A DNA stretch of 64,000 nt from Pseudomonadota bacterium (lineage in GTDB: Bacteria > Pseudomonadota > Gammaproteobacteria > Steroidobacterales > Steroidobacteraceae): positions 1 to 64,000 of the forward strand of contig JAEWAF010000089.1 in NCBI GenBank assembly GCA_023391815.1, given 5' to 3'. Under the pieces are notes generated by a model. The model ran no database searches, was not told the DNA's origin, and saw nothing but the letters and a program-made list of their open reading frames with translations. The position numbers and the translations under genes were made by a program. The number at the start of each line of letters is the position of its first letter. The stretch's first letter is position 1. This document shows, in pieces, positions 49,204 to 57,465 of the stretch.

Positions 49204-51192
49204 TTAGAACTCCGCGCGCGCTCCGATGTGCCAGGAGCGGCCGGCCAGCGGTGCGATGTCCTTCAAGGGCGACGCGTGTTGACGCGCATCCTCGTCGAGC
49301 AGGTTCGTGCCACGCAGGAACAGAAATACGCTCGTCGATCCCACCGGCACTCGATAGCTCGCATCGACTTCGGCCAGCGTGAAGCTGTCGGTCGGCAACT
49401 CGTTTTGAGCCACCTTGTCCTGCTTGGCGTAGTAGAACGCTTGCGCACCGACGTGCCACGCATCCTGGTCGTAGTGCAGGCCGGCACCGAAGCGCAGCGG
49501 CGGGATTTGCGGCAAATCTTCGCCGTTATCGAGCTTGCCACGGACATAGTCCGACGCGAGGCGCAGGCCCAGATGGCGGCTGCCGTCATCGATCAGCGGC
49601 ACGTTCACCTCGGCTTCGAAGCCATGAAACTTCGCGCCGTTCTGCAAATAGACATACACCGGCAGAGCGTCTTCGATCTCGCCCGTCGGCGAAGCGTAGA
49701 TGTAATCGGTGTAATCGTTGTAGAAGGCGCTCAACGTCCAGTTCACCTTCTCGCCCGTGTGACGCAGCGACAGGTCGGCCGTCAGCGACGTTTCCTTGTT
49801 CAGATTCGGATCGCCGATTTCGAACCGTTGCGCGGCGATGTGGGGACCGTCGGCGTACAACTCGGCCGCTTGCGGGTTGCGCTGAGTGCGCGTCAGGTTC
49901 AGCGCGAGCGCATGATCTTCAGCGAAGTCCCACACCGCGCCCGCGGACAAGCTGATGGCGGTCTGGTCGTAATCGGGCAGGTCGGCCTGGACATCGATCT
50001 TCTGCTGCTCGGCGCGGGCGCCCAGCTCGACGGTCCACTTCTCGAAGTGATGCTCTTCGAACGCGAACACGCTCATTGTTTGCGTCTTGGAGCTGGGCAC
50101 GAAGGCTTCCTCGCCGATGGCCTGGAAGTCCACGTCGACGTATTGCAGGCCGGTGGTGCCGCGCCAGCCGCTCGGGAGCTCATGGTCGGCGGCGAAGCGC
50201 AGTTCATAGGCATCCTGGTTGAACACGGTGCCGGGCACGCCGGGCGCTTCGAACTCGGTGTGGGTGTAGTCGTTGTACGCGCCGGTCAGGCGCAGCTTCT
50301 TGATCGCGCCCTCGAAATCGAGCTCGGCCTTGCCGTCGATGCGGTCCTGCTGCATGTCGATGAAGGCCTGTTCTTCGCCCGGGATGCCGTACGTCGTTTC
50401 GTAACGGCTATACGACAAGCCGCCGAGCCCTTTCTGGCCGATATACGAACCGCCGATCGCGCCACCGCTCGCTTCACCCGCGGTGTTGGGAATGTGTCCG
50501 CGGACGTTGTCCGGCTGTTCGCCGGCCTCGATCAGCTGACGGCGCAGGGCGTCGGATTGGGTGTAGCCCGGAATCGCCACGTTTTCGGTGTCGCGATCGA
50601 AATAGTCGGCGTGAAAAGCCAGGTTGCCCGCGCCGCCATCCAGGCTGAACGCACCGGTGCGCTCTTCACTTGCGGTATCGCCACGCAGCTCGACGGCACC
50701 GGTGATCGGTTTCGCCGGCACTTCCGTCGGCACGCGGGTGCTCACGACGTTCACCAGACCGCCCGATGCTCCGCTGCCGTACAGGAGCGCGGCCGGGCCT
50801 TTGATGATTTCGATTTGCTGAGAGACCACCGTTTCCAGCGTCACGGCGTGATCCTGACTGAGGCTGGAAACGTCCAGCGAGGCGAGGCCATCCTGCAACA
50901 CTTGCACGCGATCGCCGGCCAGGCCGCGAATCACCGGCCGGCTCGCGCTCGGGCCGAAGTAAGTGGAGCTGACACCCAGCTCGCTCGACAACGTTTCACC
51001 GATGCTGGCCGCGATCTGCCGACGCAGATCGTCGCCCGCGACGACGGACGTCGGCTGCGCGACGTCGAGTGGGTTTTCACGCAACGCCGAGGACGTGACG
51101 ACCACTTCCTCGGTCTTGGATTCCTGGGACAAAGCCGCCTGACTGACCAACAACGCGGCCACGGCGACGAGTAACGAATGAGAAGGACGCAT
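49204..51192 (-). CDS. TonB-dependent receptor, ZnuD-like
   Basis: A 662-residue outer-membrane receptor. A signal peptide (MRPSHSLLVAVAALLVSQAA) is followed by the TonB box-like EEVVVTSS and the plug domain (about 40-150; PVIRGLAGDRVQVLQDGLAS, GSGASGGLVNVV). The remainder is a 22-strand-type barrel ending in a terminal Phe. The end HASPLKDIAPLAGRSW is like that of zinc receptors of the ZnuD group. I chose the start at 51192, because the longer frame precedes the signal peptide. DUF2946 upstream, commonly beside metal receptors, supports metal uptake. Zinc is the likely cargo, but this is inference. Confidence 0.88.
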   Translation of the reverse strand: MRPSHSLLVAVAALLVSQAALSQESKTEEVVVTSSALRENPLDVAQPTSVVAGDDLRRQIAASIGETLSSELGVSSTYFGPSASRPVIRGLAGDRVQVLQDGLASLDVSSLSQDHAVTLETVVSQQIEIIKGPAALLYGSGASGGLVNVVSTRVPTEVPAKPITGAVELRGDTASEERTGAFSLDGGAGNLAFHADYFDRDTENVAIPGYTQSDALRRQLIEAGEQPDNVRGHIPNTAGEASGGAIGGSYIGQKGLGGLSYSRYETTYGIPGEEQAFIDMQQDRIDGKAELDFEGAIKKLRLTGAYNDYTHTEFEAPGVPGTVFNQDAYELRFAADHELPSGWRGTTGLQYVDVDFQAIGEEAFVPSSKTQTMSVFAFEEHHFEKWTVELGARAEQQKIDVQADLPDYDQTAISLSAGAVWDFAEDHALALNLTRTQRNPQAAELYADGPHIAAQRFEIGDPNLNKETSLTADLSLRHTGEKVNWTLSAFYNDYTDYIYASPTGEIEDALPVYVYLQNGAKFHGFEAEVNVPLIDDGSRHLGLRLASDYVRGKLDNGEDLPQIPPLRFGAGLHYDQDAWHVGAQAFYYAKQDKVAQNELPTDSFTLAEVDASYRVPVGSTSVFLFLRGTNLLDEDARQHASPLKDIAPLAGRSWHIGARAEF

Positions 51193-51305
51193 GACGAAAC
51201 ATTCCTGAATAACTGCAGCGAGTCGCGCGACGGTCCTTTTCCGGACTTCGGTCGCACGAGCAACGGCCTCACGAACCAACGTGAGGAATGATTACGGACT
51301 GCGAG

Positions 51306-51617
51306 TTATCGAGGCGGTCCGCGCGGTTGCGCGGTGACGGCGGGACGGAAGGAAACAGAAACATCGGCAACCGGCGCTACATAAGTAATGACGGTGACCG
51401 CGGTGACGGCCGCGAAGCTTTGCTTGGGAGCATCGATCAGCCCGTCGAAGGCGGCGCAGTAGCCGCAAGCCGGGCCGTGGGCGCCGAATGTTTTGACGGT
51501 ATCGTCGTGCTGGTGGACGACGTGGGCGACCGAATCCACCGCGAACGCCAACAGCACGCACACGAGCGCCGCTCGTAGCCAGGCTGGTGGATTTCGTGCG
51601 AAGTGGAAAATGGACAT
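51306..51617 (-). CDS. DUF2946 family protein
   Basis: A small membrane or periplasmic protein of about 103 residues with one hydrophobic segment (LRAALVCVLLAFAVDSVAHV). The family box GPACGYCAAFDGL has the two conserved cysteines. A histidine pair VVHQHDD lies between. DUF2946 genes are often next to copper or zinc TonB receptors and may bind the metal. The start is uncertain: ATG 51617 is used, and a TTG at 51647 with a close GAGGAG is an alternative. It lies 114 bases upstream of the receptor on the same strand. Confidence 0.75.
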   Translation of the reverse strand: MSIFHFARNPPAWLRAALVCVLLAFAVDSVAHVVHQHDDTVKTFGAHGPACGYCAAFDGLIDAPKQSFAAVTAVTVITYVAPVADVSVSFRPAVTAQPRGPPR

Positions 51618-51918
51618 GGCGCCGGTCGAGAAACGGGAGGGTTTCAAACTCCTCAGCCGCGTAAGCTAATGGAGGACGTGTCTCTTGCCAAGCACAATGC
51701 CCGTCGTTCCCGACCCAATATGAAAAATGGGCCGCATGGATGCGCCGGTGTGGGCCGTGCGCAACTGGCGCTGGCGGACCAGCTTGGGCCATAATCCGTG
51801 CCATCGCAATCAGGTCGCATTCCTACGTACTTCAGGCGCAATTTATTTTGGCGCGAGTGTTCTTGACCGTTCCTGCCGTGTCCGCCGCACCTTTCAGCCG
51901 GTGCTCCGGCGCTCTGCT
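51618..51918. other. Divergent spacer before holA
   Basis: About 300 bases between the DUF2946 gene and holA. It must carry promoters in both directions, but I see no clear Zur-type palindrome or strong promoter. The holA frame stays open through part of it without similarity to HolA. Confidence 0.4.
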
Positions 51919-52941
51919 GTGAAGCTCTCCGGCGATAACCTCGCGGCCAGCTTGTCGCGGCAACTCTCGTCGATCTATCTGATCTCCGGCGACGAACCCC
52001 TGTTGGTCAACGAAGCGGCCGATGCCGTCCGGGCGCGGGCTCGCGGCCAGGGTTTCACCGAGCGTGAATTGCATGTGGTGGAGCGCGGCTTCGATTGGCA
52101 GGCGCTGCTCTCCAACAGCAAGGCCATGTCGCTGTTCGCCGAGCGCAAGATCATTGAGATCCGGATGACCAATCCGACGCCGGGCGAACAGGGCGCCGAC
52201 GCCATCATCGAGCTTGCGACCGAGCCGTCGGCCGACAATCTGGTGCTGATCATCACCGGCAAGATGGACGGGCGGGTGCAGAGCTCGCGCTGGGTCAGCG
52301 CCATCGAGAAGCATGGCGTGGTCGTGCAGATCTGGCCGCTGGAGCTGGCGCGTTTGCCGGCCTGGATTCGCGATCGCCTCGCCAAACAGAATCTCAAGGC
52401 CGATGCCGAAGCGGCCTCGCTGCTCGCCGAGCGTGTCGAAGGCAATCTGCTGGCCGCCCATCAGGAAGTTGAAAAGCTGGCGCTGCTGTTGCCGCCCGGC
52501 CCGGTCACGGCGGACACGATCATCGATGCGGTCGCCGACAGCGCGCGCTTCGATGTTTTGCAGCTCGGTGACGCGGCGATGAAAGGCAACGCCGCGCGAG
52601 CATTGCGCGTGCTCGAAGGATTGCGCGGTGAAGATGTCGAGCCGCCGATCGTGCTTTGGGCGCTCAACAAAGATTTGCAATGGATCGCGCGCTGCCAGCA
52701 TCTGATGCGTCGGGGCCAGAGCGCCGACAGCGCGATGAACGCGCTGTATGTGTGGCGCAATCGGCAGCCCGCGATGAAACAGGCTTTGTCACGACTGAAG
52801 CCGAAAACCGTGCGCGAGCTGCTGCTCAGCGCCGAACGCGCCGATCGCATGATCAAGGGCGTGATCCGCAGCGACCCGTGGCTGGAGTTCGAACGCCTGG
52901 TCGCCGGCCTCGCCGGCGTCCGGCTCGCGAGCGCCGCCTGA
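51919..52941 (+). CDS. holA: DNA polymerase III subunit delta
   Basis: A 340-residue clamp-loader subunit that opens the beta clamp. It starts at GTG (VKLSGDNLAASL) and continues SSIYLISGDEPLLVNEAADA, matching the start of HolA. The Sec/helical blocks LAARVEGN-type (LAERVEGNLLAAHQEVEKLA) and the collar domain at the end (MKQALSRLKPKTVRELLLSA) are present. Length matches E. coli HolA (343). The GTG start was chosen because the longer upstream frame has no similarity. It is followed by nadD after 19 bases. Confidence 0.93.
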   Translation: MKLSGDNLAASLSRQLSSIYLISGDEPLLVNEAADAVRARARGQGFTERELHVVERGFDWQALLSNSKAMSLFAERKIIEIRMTNPTPGEQGADAIIELATEPSADNLVLIITGKMDGRVQSSRWVSAIEKHGVVVQIWPLELARLPAWIRDRLAKQNLKADAEAASLLAERVEGNLLAAHQEVEKLALLLPPGPVTADTIIDAVADSARFDVLQLGDAAMKGNAARALRVLEGLRGEDVEPPIVLWALNKDLQWIARCQHLMRRGQSADSAMNALYVWRNRQPAMKQALSRLKPKTVRELLLSAERADRMIKGVIRSDPWLEFERLVAGLAGVRLASAA

Positions 52942-52960
52942 CCTTCATGATCCGTCCCGC

Positions 52961-53608
52961 ATGACGACCATCGGTATTTTCGGCGGCACCTTCGATCCGA
53001 TTCATTTCGGACACCTGCGCACCGCCTTCGAGCTGTTGCAAGCGCTGCGCTTGAACGAGATGCGCTTCATGCCGGCCGGCACCCCGCCGCATCGTGATAC
53101 GACGGTGGCGGATGCCGAGCAGCGCCTCGCCATGGTCAAGGCGGCCACCGAAGGCCAGCCGGGCTTCACGGTCGACGATCGCGAGATCCGCCGCGAAGGA
53201 TTGTCTTATTCGGTCGATACCATGCGGACCTTGCGAGCGGACTTTCCCGACCACTCGCTGTGCCTGATCGTCGGCATGGACGCATTTCTGGGCTTGCCGA
53301 AATGGCACCAGTGGCGTGAACTGCTGGAGCTGGCGCATCTGGTCGTGGCGCATCGTCCCGGCTGGCGCGCGCCGAGCATGGGGCCGTTGGGCGAGCTGCT
53401 GGTGGATCGCGGCACGGGCCGCATCAACGATCTGCACGAGCAGCGCGCCGGATGCATTTACATTCACGCGGTGACGCAGCTGGAAATTTCGTCCACCGAG
53501 GTGCGTAAGTTGATCGCGATGGGTCGCGATCCGCGCTATCTGATGCCCGATTCGGTCCGGGCGATCATCGAGCAGACCGGCTGTTACAAGTCGCAACCCA
53601 AGAGGTGA
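52961..53608 (+). CDS. nadD: Nicotinate-nucleotide adenylyltransferase
   Basis: A 215-residue enzyme that joins nicotinate mononucleotide and ATP to deamido-NAD. The nucleotidyltransferase start TIGIFGGTFDPIHFGHLRTA holds the GxFDPxHxGH motif. SSTEVRKLIAMGRDPRYLMP is the ISSTxxR motif. Normal length and intact. holA-nadD-rsfS-rlmH order is retained from here. Confidence 0.97.
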   Translation: MTTIGIFGGTFDPIHFGHLRTAFELLQALRLNEMRFMPAGTPPHRDTTVADAEQRLAMVKAATEGQPGFTVDDREIRREGLSYSVDTMRTLRADFPDHSLCLIVGMDAFLGLPKWHQWRELLELAHLVVAHRPGWRAPSMGPLGELLVDRGTGRINDLHEQRAGCIYIHAVTQLEISSTEVRKLIAMGRDPRYLMPDSVRAIIEQTGCYKSQPKR

Positions 53609-53610
53609 GC

Positions 53611-54138
53611 ATGGCCGTCAAGCGAGCGAAAACTTCCCGACCCACCGGCGCCAAGAAAAAGGCTACCAAGGCGCCCGCCAAAGTGACCAGGTTGAGCACC
53701 GCCCGTAAGAAGATGGCGAGCAAGGGCCCGGCGCCAGCCGCCAAGAAGAAGGCAGCTGCGAGCAAGACACCCGCCGCGGCTCCCAAGCAGCAGCCGGTGG
53801 TCAGCGTCGTGGAGCACGCGCTCGATGAGATGAAGGCGGTCAACGTGAAGGTGCTGGCGGTGACCAAGCTCACCGACATCACGGACACCATGATCATCGC
53901 CAGCGGCAACTCGGATCGTCACGTGCGCTCCATTGCGGATCGAGTGGTCGAACATGCAAAGAAGGCGGGCTTCCGCCCGATGGGCGTGGAAGGCGAGCGC
54001 GACGGCGAATGGGTGCTGGTCGATATGGGCGACGTGATCGTCCACATCATGCTGCCGAAGGTGCGCGAGTTCTATCGACTCGAAAGCCTGTGGGACGTGA
54101 GCGCCGCGCGCCGCGAAGCGGCCGAGCAGAGCGCTTGA
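53611..54138 (+). CDS. rsfS: Ribosome silencing factor RsfS with Lys/Ala-rich N-terminal extension
   Basis: A 175-residue protein. The RsfS core starts at about residue 65 (VVEHALDEMKAVNVKVLAVT) and ends with the block LVDMGDVIVHIMLPKVREFY. RsfS binds ribosomal protein L14 and blocks subunit joining in starvation. In E. coli it has 105 residues; here about 64 residues are added in front, very rich in Lys and Ala (AKKKATKAPAKV, PAAKKKAAASKTPAAAPK), like the tails of H1-like histone proteins. AGAGGTGA sits properly before ATG 53611. The tail could contact rRNA or DNA; that is inference. Confidence 0.9.
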   Translation: MAVKRAKTSRPTGAKKKATKAPAKVTRLSTARKKMASKGPAPAAKKKAAASKTPAAAPKQQPVVSVVEHALDEMKAVNVKVLAVTKLTDITDTMIIASGNSDRHVRSIADRVVEHAKKAGFRPMGVEGERDGEWVLVDMGDVIVHIMLPKVREFYRLESLWDVSAARREAAEQSA

Positions 54139-54162
54139 GTCTCGAGGCCAGTGAATTAGTTC

Positions 54163-54633
54163 ATGCGGTTGATCGTAGTAGCAGCGGGAACGAAGCTGCC
54201 TGACTGGGTCAACGCCGGTTTCGAGGACTACGCCGGCCGATTCACGCGCGACTACAAGCTCGAACTAAAAGAAATCGCGCTCGGCCAGCGCGCTGGCGCC
54301 GTCCCGCCCGCGCAAGCCATCGCCAAAGAAGGCGAGAAGATGCTCGCCGCCATCCCGCAAGGTGCGTACGTCGTCGCCATGCAAGTGGGCGGCAAGAACA
54401 TTTCCAGCGAGCAGCTCGCTCAGTTTCTCCAGGCTCGCGCGCGGGATGGGAGAGACGTCGTGTTCTGCATCGGCGGGCCGGAAGGCCTGGCTGCCGAGGT
54501 TGACGCTCGCGCCGAGTTTCGCTGGTCGCTGTCGGCGCTCACGTTGCCGCATGCGCTTGCGCGAGTGGTGCTCGCCGAGGCGCTGTATCGAGCGGTGATG
54601 ATCATCAAAGGGCATCCCTACCATCGAGCTTGA
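54163..54633 (+). CDS. rlmH: 23S rRNA pseudouridine-1915 N3-methyltransferase RlmH
   Basis: A 156-residue SPOUT methyltransferase that methylates pseudouridine 1915 in helix 69. It begins MRLIVVAAGTKLPDWVNAGF. The SAM knot blocks are FCIGGPEGLAAEV and LSALTLPHALARVVLAEALY, ending IIKGHPYHRA. Full length. It lies 24 bases after rsfS and closes the conserved block. Confidence 0.97.
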   Translation: MRLIVVAAGTKLPDWVNAGFEDYAGRFTRDYKLELKEIALGQRAGAVPPAQAIAKEGEKMLAAIPQGAYVVAMQVGGKNISSEQLAQFLQARARDGRDVVFCIGGPEGLAAEVDARAEFRWSLSALTLPHALARVVLAEALYRAVMIIKGHPYHRA

Positions 54634-54701
54634 GTCGGACGGCTCGATGACTTTGCGTCGCCGGCGCTCGCGACGACGCAGGGTCAGCGACGCTCAAGTA
54701 A

Positions 54702-55541
54702 TCAGACTTTGAGCCGCGCCATCTCCGCCACCGCGGATGCAACGGTGGGAAATCTCTCGTTCGGCTCCTTGGCGAGCATCCCATCGATGAGCCGTTGGAA
54801 TCGGCGCAGCGACTCCGGCAACACCGGGATCGGGTCGTTTCGATGCGATTGTATGATCCCGATCACCGAGGTTCCCTTGAACGGCCGCTGCCCGGTGAGC
54901 ATCTCGTAGAGCATGATCCCCAAGCTGTAGATGTCGCTGCGCTGATCGACCTCCGCTCCTTCGGCCTGTTCCGGGCTGATGTAATAAGGCGAGCCGCGCA
55001 CTTCGCCAACGTTGGTGTGCGAAGTCCCCAGATGTTTCGCCAGCCCGAAATCGATGAGCACGATGCGGCCGTCCGGTCGCATCATCACGTTGGCCGGCTT
55101 GAGGTCGCGATGACACAGGTTGGCGGCGTGCACCGCCTGCAACGCGGCCGCGATCTGCAGAAAAATATCCACGCTGTCTTTCGCTGTCATCAAGTTACGG
55201 ATTCGTAACTCCAGGCTGCCGCCGGGGAAGTACTCGGTGACGATGTAACGAAAGTCCTCGCCGTGTCCCCAGTCGTAAACATCGACGATGGCCGGATGCT
55301 TGATGCGCATCAGCAGTTCGCGCTCGCGCTCGAAGCGCTCTTCCTCGCCGGCTTCGAGCGTCGCCAGCGGACCGGTGCGTAACACCTTCACGGCCACGTT
55401 GTGACCCAACTCCACCGACAACGCCACGTGCACCTCGGACTTCGGCGAACGCGCGATGGTCTGGAGAAAACGATAGCCGGGAATGATCGGGAACGCCGCG
55501 CGCTGCCGACTGCCGGGAGAGTTTTTATCCTGTGGCCGCAT
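54702..55541 (-). CDS. Ser/Thr protein kinase with altered glycine loop
   Basis: A 279-residue soluble Hanks-type kinase with no membrane helix or extra domain. Lysine VAVKVL, HRDLKPANVMM, LIDFGLAKHLG, the activation segment GSPYYISPEQAEG and SDIYSLGIMLYEMLTGQRPF are intact. The glycine loop, normally GxGxxG, reads IARSPKSEVHVA and has no glycines. Such loops occur in PpkA-like kinases of type VI secretion contexts, and the rest looks active. Divergent from the STAS-macro gene, so the two may be partners. A CRP-like dyad overlaps its start region. The substrate is unknown. Confidence 0.88.
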   Translation of the reverse strand: MRPQDKNSPGSRQRAAFPIIPGYRFLQTIARSPKSEVHVALSVELGHNVAVKVLRTGPLATLEAGEEERFERERELLMRIKHPAIVDVYDWGHGEDFRYIVTEYFPGGSLELRIRNLMTAKDSVDIFLQIAAALQAVHAANLCHRDLKPANVMMRPDGRIVLIDFGLAKHLGTSHTNVGEVRGSPYYISPEQAEGAEVDQRSDIYSLGIMLYEMLTGQRPFKGTSVIGIIQSHRNDPIPVLPESLRRFQRLIDGMLAKEPNERFPTVASAVAEMARLKV

Positions 55542-55542
55542 C

Positions 55543-55558
55543 CGTGACCTTGCTCACA
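55543..55558 (-). promoter_or_regulatory. CRP-like dyad at the kinase start
   Basis: On the minus strand TGTGAGCAAGGTCACG is TGTGA-N6-TCACG, one base from the CRP consensus halves. It lies 2 to 17 bases before the kinase start and contains the AAGG that could be its ribosome binding site, so bound protein would probably repress. It may be chance. Confidence 0.35.
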
Positions 55559-55722
55559 TTCGCGTGCGCGAACGGTTGACTCGACATCGGTCGCATCGAT
55601 GAATTGCACATCCTGAGTTGATTCCCGCAGCGCATCCGTTCGCCACGGCGCAGTCGCAAATGCTCCTGGCGAGGTTATGATAGAAACCGGCCACGGCATT
55701 GGCCAGGACGGGATCGAAGGTT

Positions 55723-56667
55723 ATGGCGATAGTCATGGAGTCCAGCTACTCGATCGACGCCGGCGCGAACCTGATAAGACTCAAAGTCTGGGGCGAGTTG
55801 ACGGCGGATTCCTTGATGGAGTTGCTGAATCAGGCACGAGCCGATCCGGAATACGTGCCGGGCATGCATGCCATCGCCGACTATCGCGAGGCGCATGGCA
55901 ACTGGGACTACAGCGAAATCCAGCGTTTCCGCGACTACCTGGTGCACATCGCGGTTCCCTGCGAAGTGCGCTGGGCCGCACTTTTCAAACCGGGCAACCT
56001 GGCCGCCGCCGGTCACGTGCTGATCCTGATCAGCGAAGCGGTCGGCTCTGACATAAAATTGCGCATGTTCGAGGAGCCGGACGCGGCCCTGCGCTGGGTG
56101 CGCGGGGAGGACCGCCCGGAAGCCAGCATGAGTCACAAATTCCTGAACGGTCGGGTCGAGGTACGCACCGGTGACATCACCGGCCTGCGCGTCGATGCGG
56201 TCGTGAACGCGGCCAACTCATCGTTACTCGGCGGTGGCGGCGTCGATGGCGCCATTCATCGACGCGGTGGTAGCGAGATCCTGCGGGCCTGTCGCGAGCT
56301 GCGGGAAACCTGCTATCCGCGAGGCTTGCCGGCGGGCGAGGCGGTGCTGACGACGGCCGGCAATCTGCCCGCGCGTTACGTGATTCATACCGTCGGCCCG
56401 GTTTGGGGAAGGGATCAGCAGCCCGACACGCTGCTCGCGTCCTGCTACAAGAAATCGCTGGCGCTGGCGGCCGATCATGCGCTGGGCTCGGTGGCGTTTC
56501 CTGCGATCTCCACGGGCGCCTATGGCTACCCGAAGGACGAGGCCGCGGCCGTGGCGTCCACTGCGATCAGCGAGGCGCTGGCGCGGGCCGATGCGATCGA
56601 GCGGGTGTCGCTGGTGTTCTTCTCGGACGCCGATCTGGACGTGTTCCTGGCGAACCAGCAGTTCTAA
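55723..56667 (+). CDS. SpoIIAA/STAS-like domain fused to a macro domain
   Basis: A 314-residue protein with two parts in one open frame. Residues 1 to about 130 resemble a STAS/SpoIIAA-like module (DAGANLIRLKVWGELTADSL, then NWDYSEIQRFRDYL). Residues about 136-310 form a macro domain like that of YmdB: VEVRTGDITGLRVDAVVNAA, VNAANSSLLGGGGVDGAIH, YVIHTVGPVW and AISTGAYGYPKDEAA. Macro domains bind ADP-ribose and remove it from proteins or hydrolyse O-acetyl-ADP-ribose. An internal ATG (MSHKFLNG) marks the macro start but no stop separates the parts. Start 55723 is used; 55735 is possible. I know of no common protein with this order. Confidence 0.85.
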   Translation: MAIVMESSYSIDAGANLIRLKVWGELTADSLMELLNQARADPEYVPGMHAIADYREAHGNWDYSEIQRFRDYLVHIAVPCEVRWAALFKPGNLAAAGHVLILISEAVGSDIKLRMFEEPDAALRWVRGEDRPEASMSHKFLNGRVEVRTGDITGLRVDAVVNAANSSLLGGGGVDGAIHRRGGSEILRACRELRETCYPRGLPAGEAVLTTAGNLPARYVIHTVGPVWGRDQQPDTLLASCYKKSLALAADHALGSVAFPAISTGAYGYPKDEAAAVASTAISEALARADAIERVSLVFFSDADLDVFLANQQF

Positions 56668-56728
56668 TCACGAGCTCAAACCGAAGAACCCTGCGGGCAC
56701 AGGATGTGCCCCGCCGGCATCGGCGGCG

Positions 56729-56765
56729 GCGACCGACAAAAAGTCGCGCCTTTTTGTCAGGTCGC
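56729..56765. repeat. Long inverted repeat between the macro and maf genes
   Basis: GCGACCGACAAAAA (56729-56742) pairs with TTTTTGTCAGGTCGC (56751-56765) over 14 bp with one bulge, around an 8-base GTCGCGCC loop. The A and T runs inside the arms make it look like a bidirectional terminator. Confidence 0.55.
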
Positions 56766-56783
56766 ATGACGATCGTGGCATGG

Positions 56784-56825
56784 ATGCCCGATTCGTCGTT
56801 TAACGTGCATGCCCGATTCCTCGTT
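56784..56825. repeat. Short direct repeat before maf
   Basis: ATGCCCGATTCGTCGTT (56784-56800) recurs with one change at 56809-56825, a period of 25 bases. The second copy contains an ATG in frame with maf (56809), which would make a 14-residue longer protein; I do not favour that start. Confidence 0.5.
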
Positions 56826-56850
56826 GAATAAGTCCTGTATCCTTCGGCGC

Positions 56851-57465
56851 ATGTCAGTACACCCAGATTCACTCGCCAAGCCATTGATCTATCTGGCGTC
56901 GGCGTCGCCGCGCCGTAGCGCTTTACTGACCCAGATCGGGGTCGCGCACCGCGTCGCGCCGGTCGCCGTCGATGAATCGGTGGACGGGGACGAGGCGCCG
57001 GAAAAATATGTCACGCGTCTGGCCGCCCTGAAGGCCGACACGCTCTGGGACCGCCTGCCTCGGGACCAGCGCTTGCCGGTGCTTGGATCGGACACCACCG
57101 TCGTGGTCGACGGCAGCATCCTTGGCAAGCCGGCCGACGAAAATGATTGTGTCCGAATGCTCCAACTGCTCTCCGGGCGCACGCATCAAGTACACACCGC
57201 CGTCTCGGTTCGCAGCGAGCGGGGCAACGAGGTTCGCCTCAGCATCAGCGATGTAACTTTTCGCGAGCTGACTCAGGCGGAAATGCGGGCCTACTGGCGC
57301 TCCGGCGAGCCGGCCGACAAAGCGGGTGGCTATGCCATTCAAGGGCGCGGCGCCGTGTTCATTCGTCATATCGCCGGCAGCTACTCCGGCATCATGGGGC
57401 TGCCCTTGTTCGAGACCGCCGCATTGCTCAGCCAGCATCAGATCGCCAGCGAGGTTCAAGGATGA
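56851..57465 (+). CDS. maf: Maf nucleotide pyrophosphatase (dTTP/UTP type)
   Basis: A 204-residue house-cleaning pyrophosphatase. It begins LIYLASASPRRSALLTQIGV, the invariant SxSPRR motif, and has LGSDTTVVVDGSILGKP with the catalytic Asp and GGYAIQGRGAVFI. GYAIQG is typical of the YhdE group acting on dTTP and UTP. The ATG 56851 follows closely after a short direct repeat. The stop overlaps the rng start (ATGA), as usual for maf-rng. Confidence 0.93.
   Translation: MSVHPDSLAKPLIYLASASPRRSALLTQIGVAHRVAPVAVDESVDGDEAPEKYVTRLAALKADTLWDRLPRDQRLPVLGSDTTVVVDGSILGKPADENDCVRMLQLLSGRTHQVHTAVSVRSERGNEVRLSISDVTFRELTQAEMRAYWRSGEPADKAGGYAIQGRGAVFIRHIAGSYSGIMGLPLFETAALLSQHQIASEVQG

Noticed and set aside
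56152..56667. Macro domain as a separate gene starting at the internal ATG
   Set aside because: No stop codon separates it from the STAS-like part; the frame is continuous, so a fusion is the simpler reading, although internal initiation cannot be excluded.
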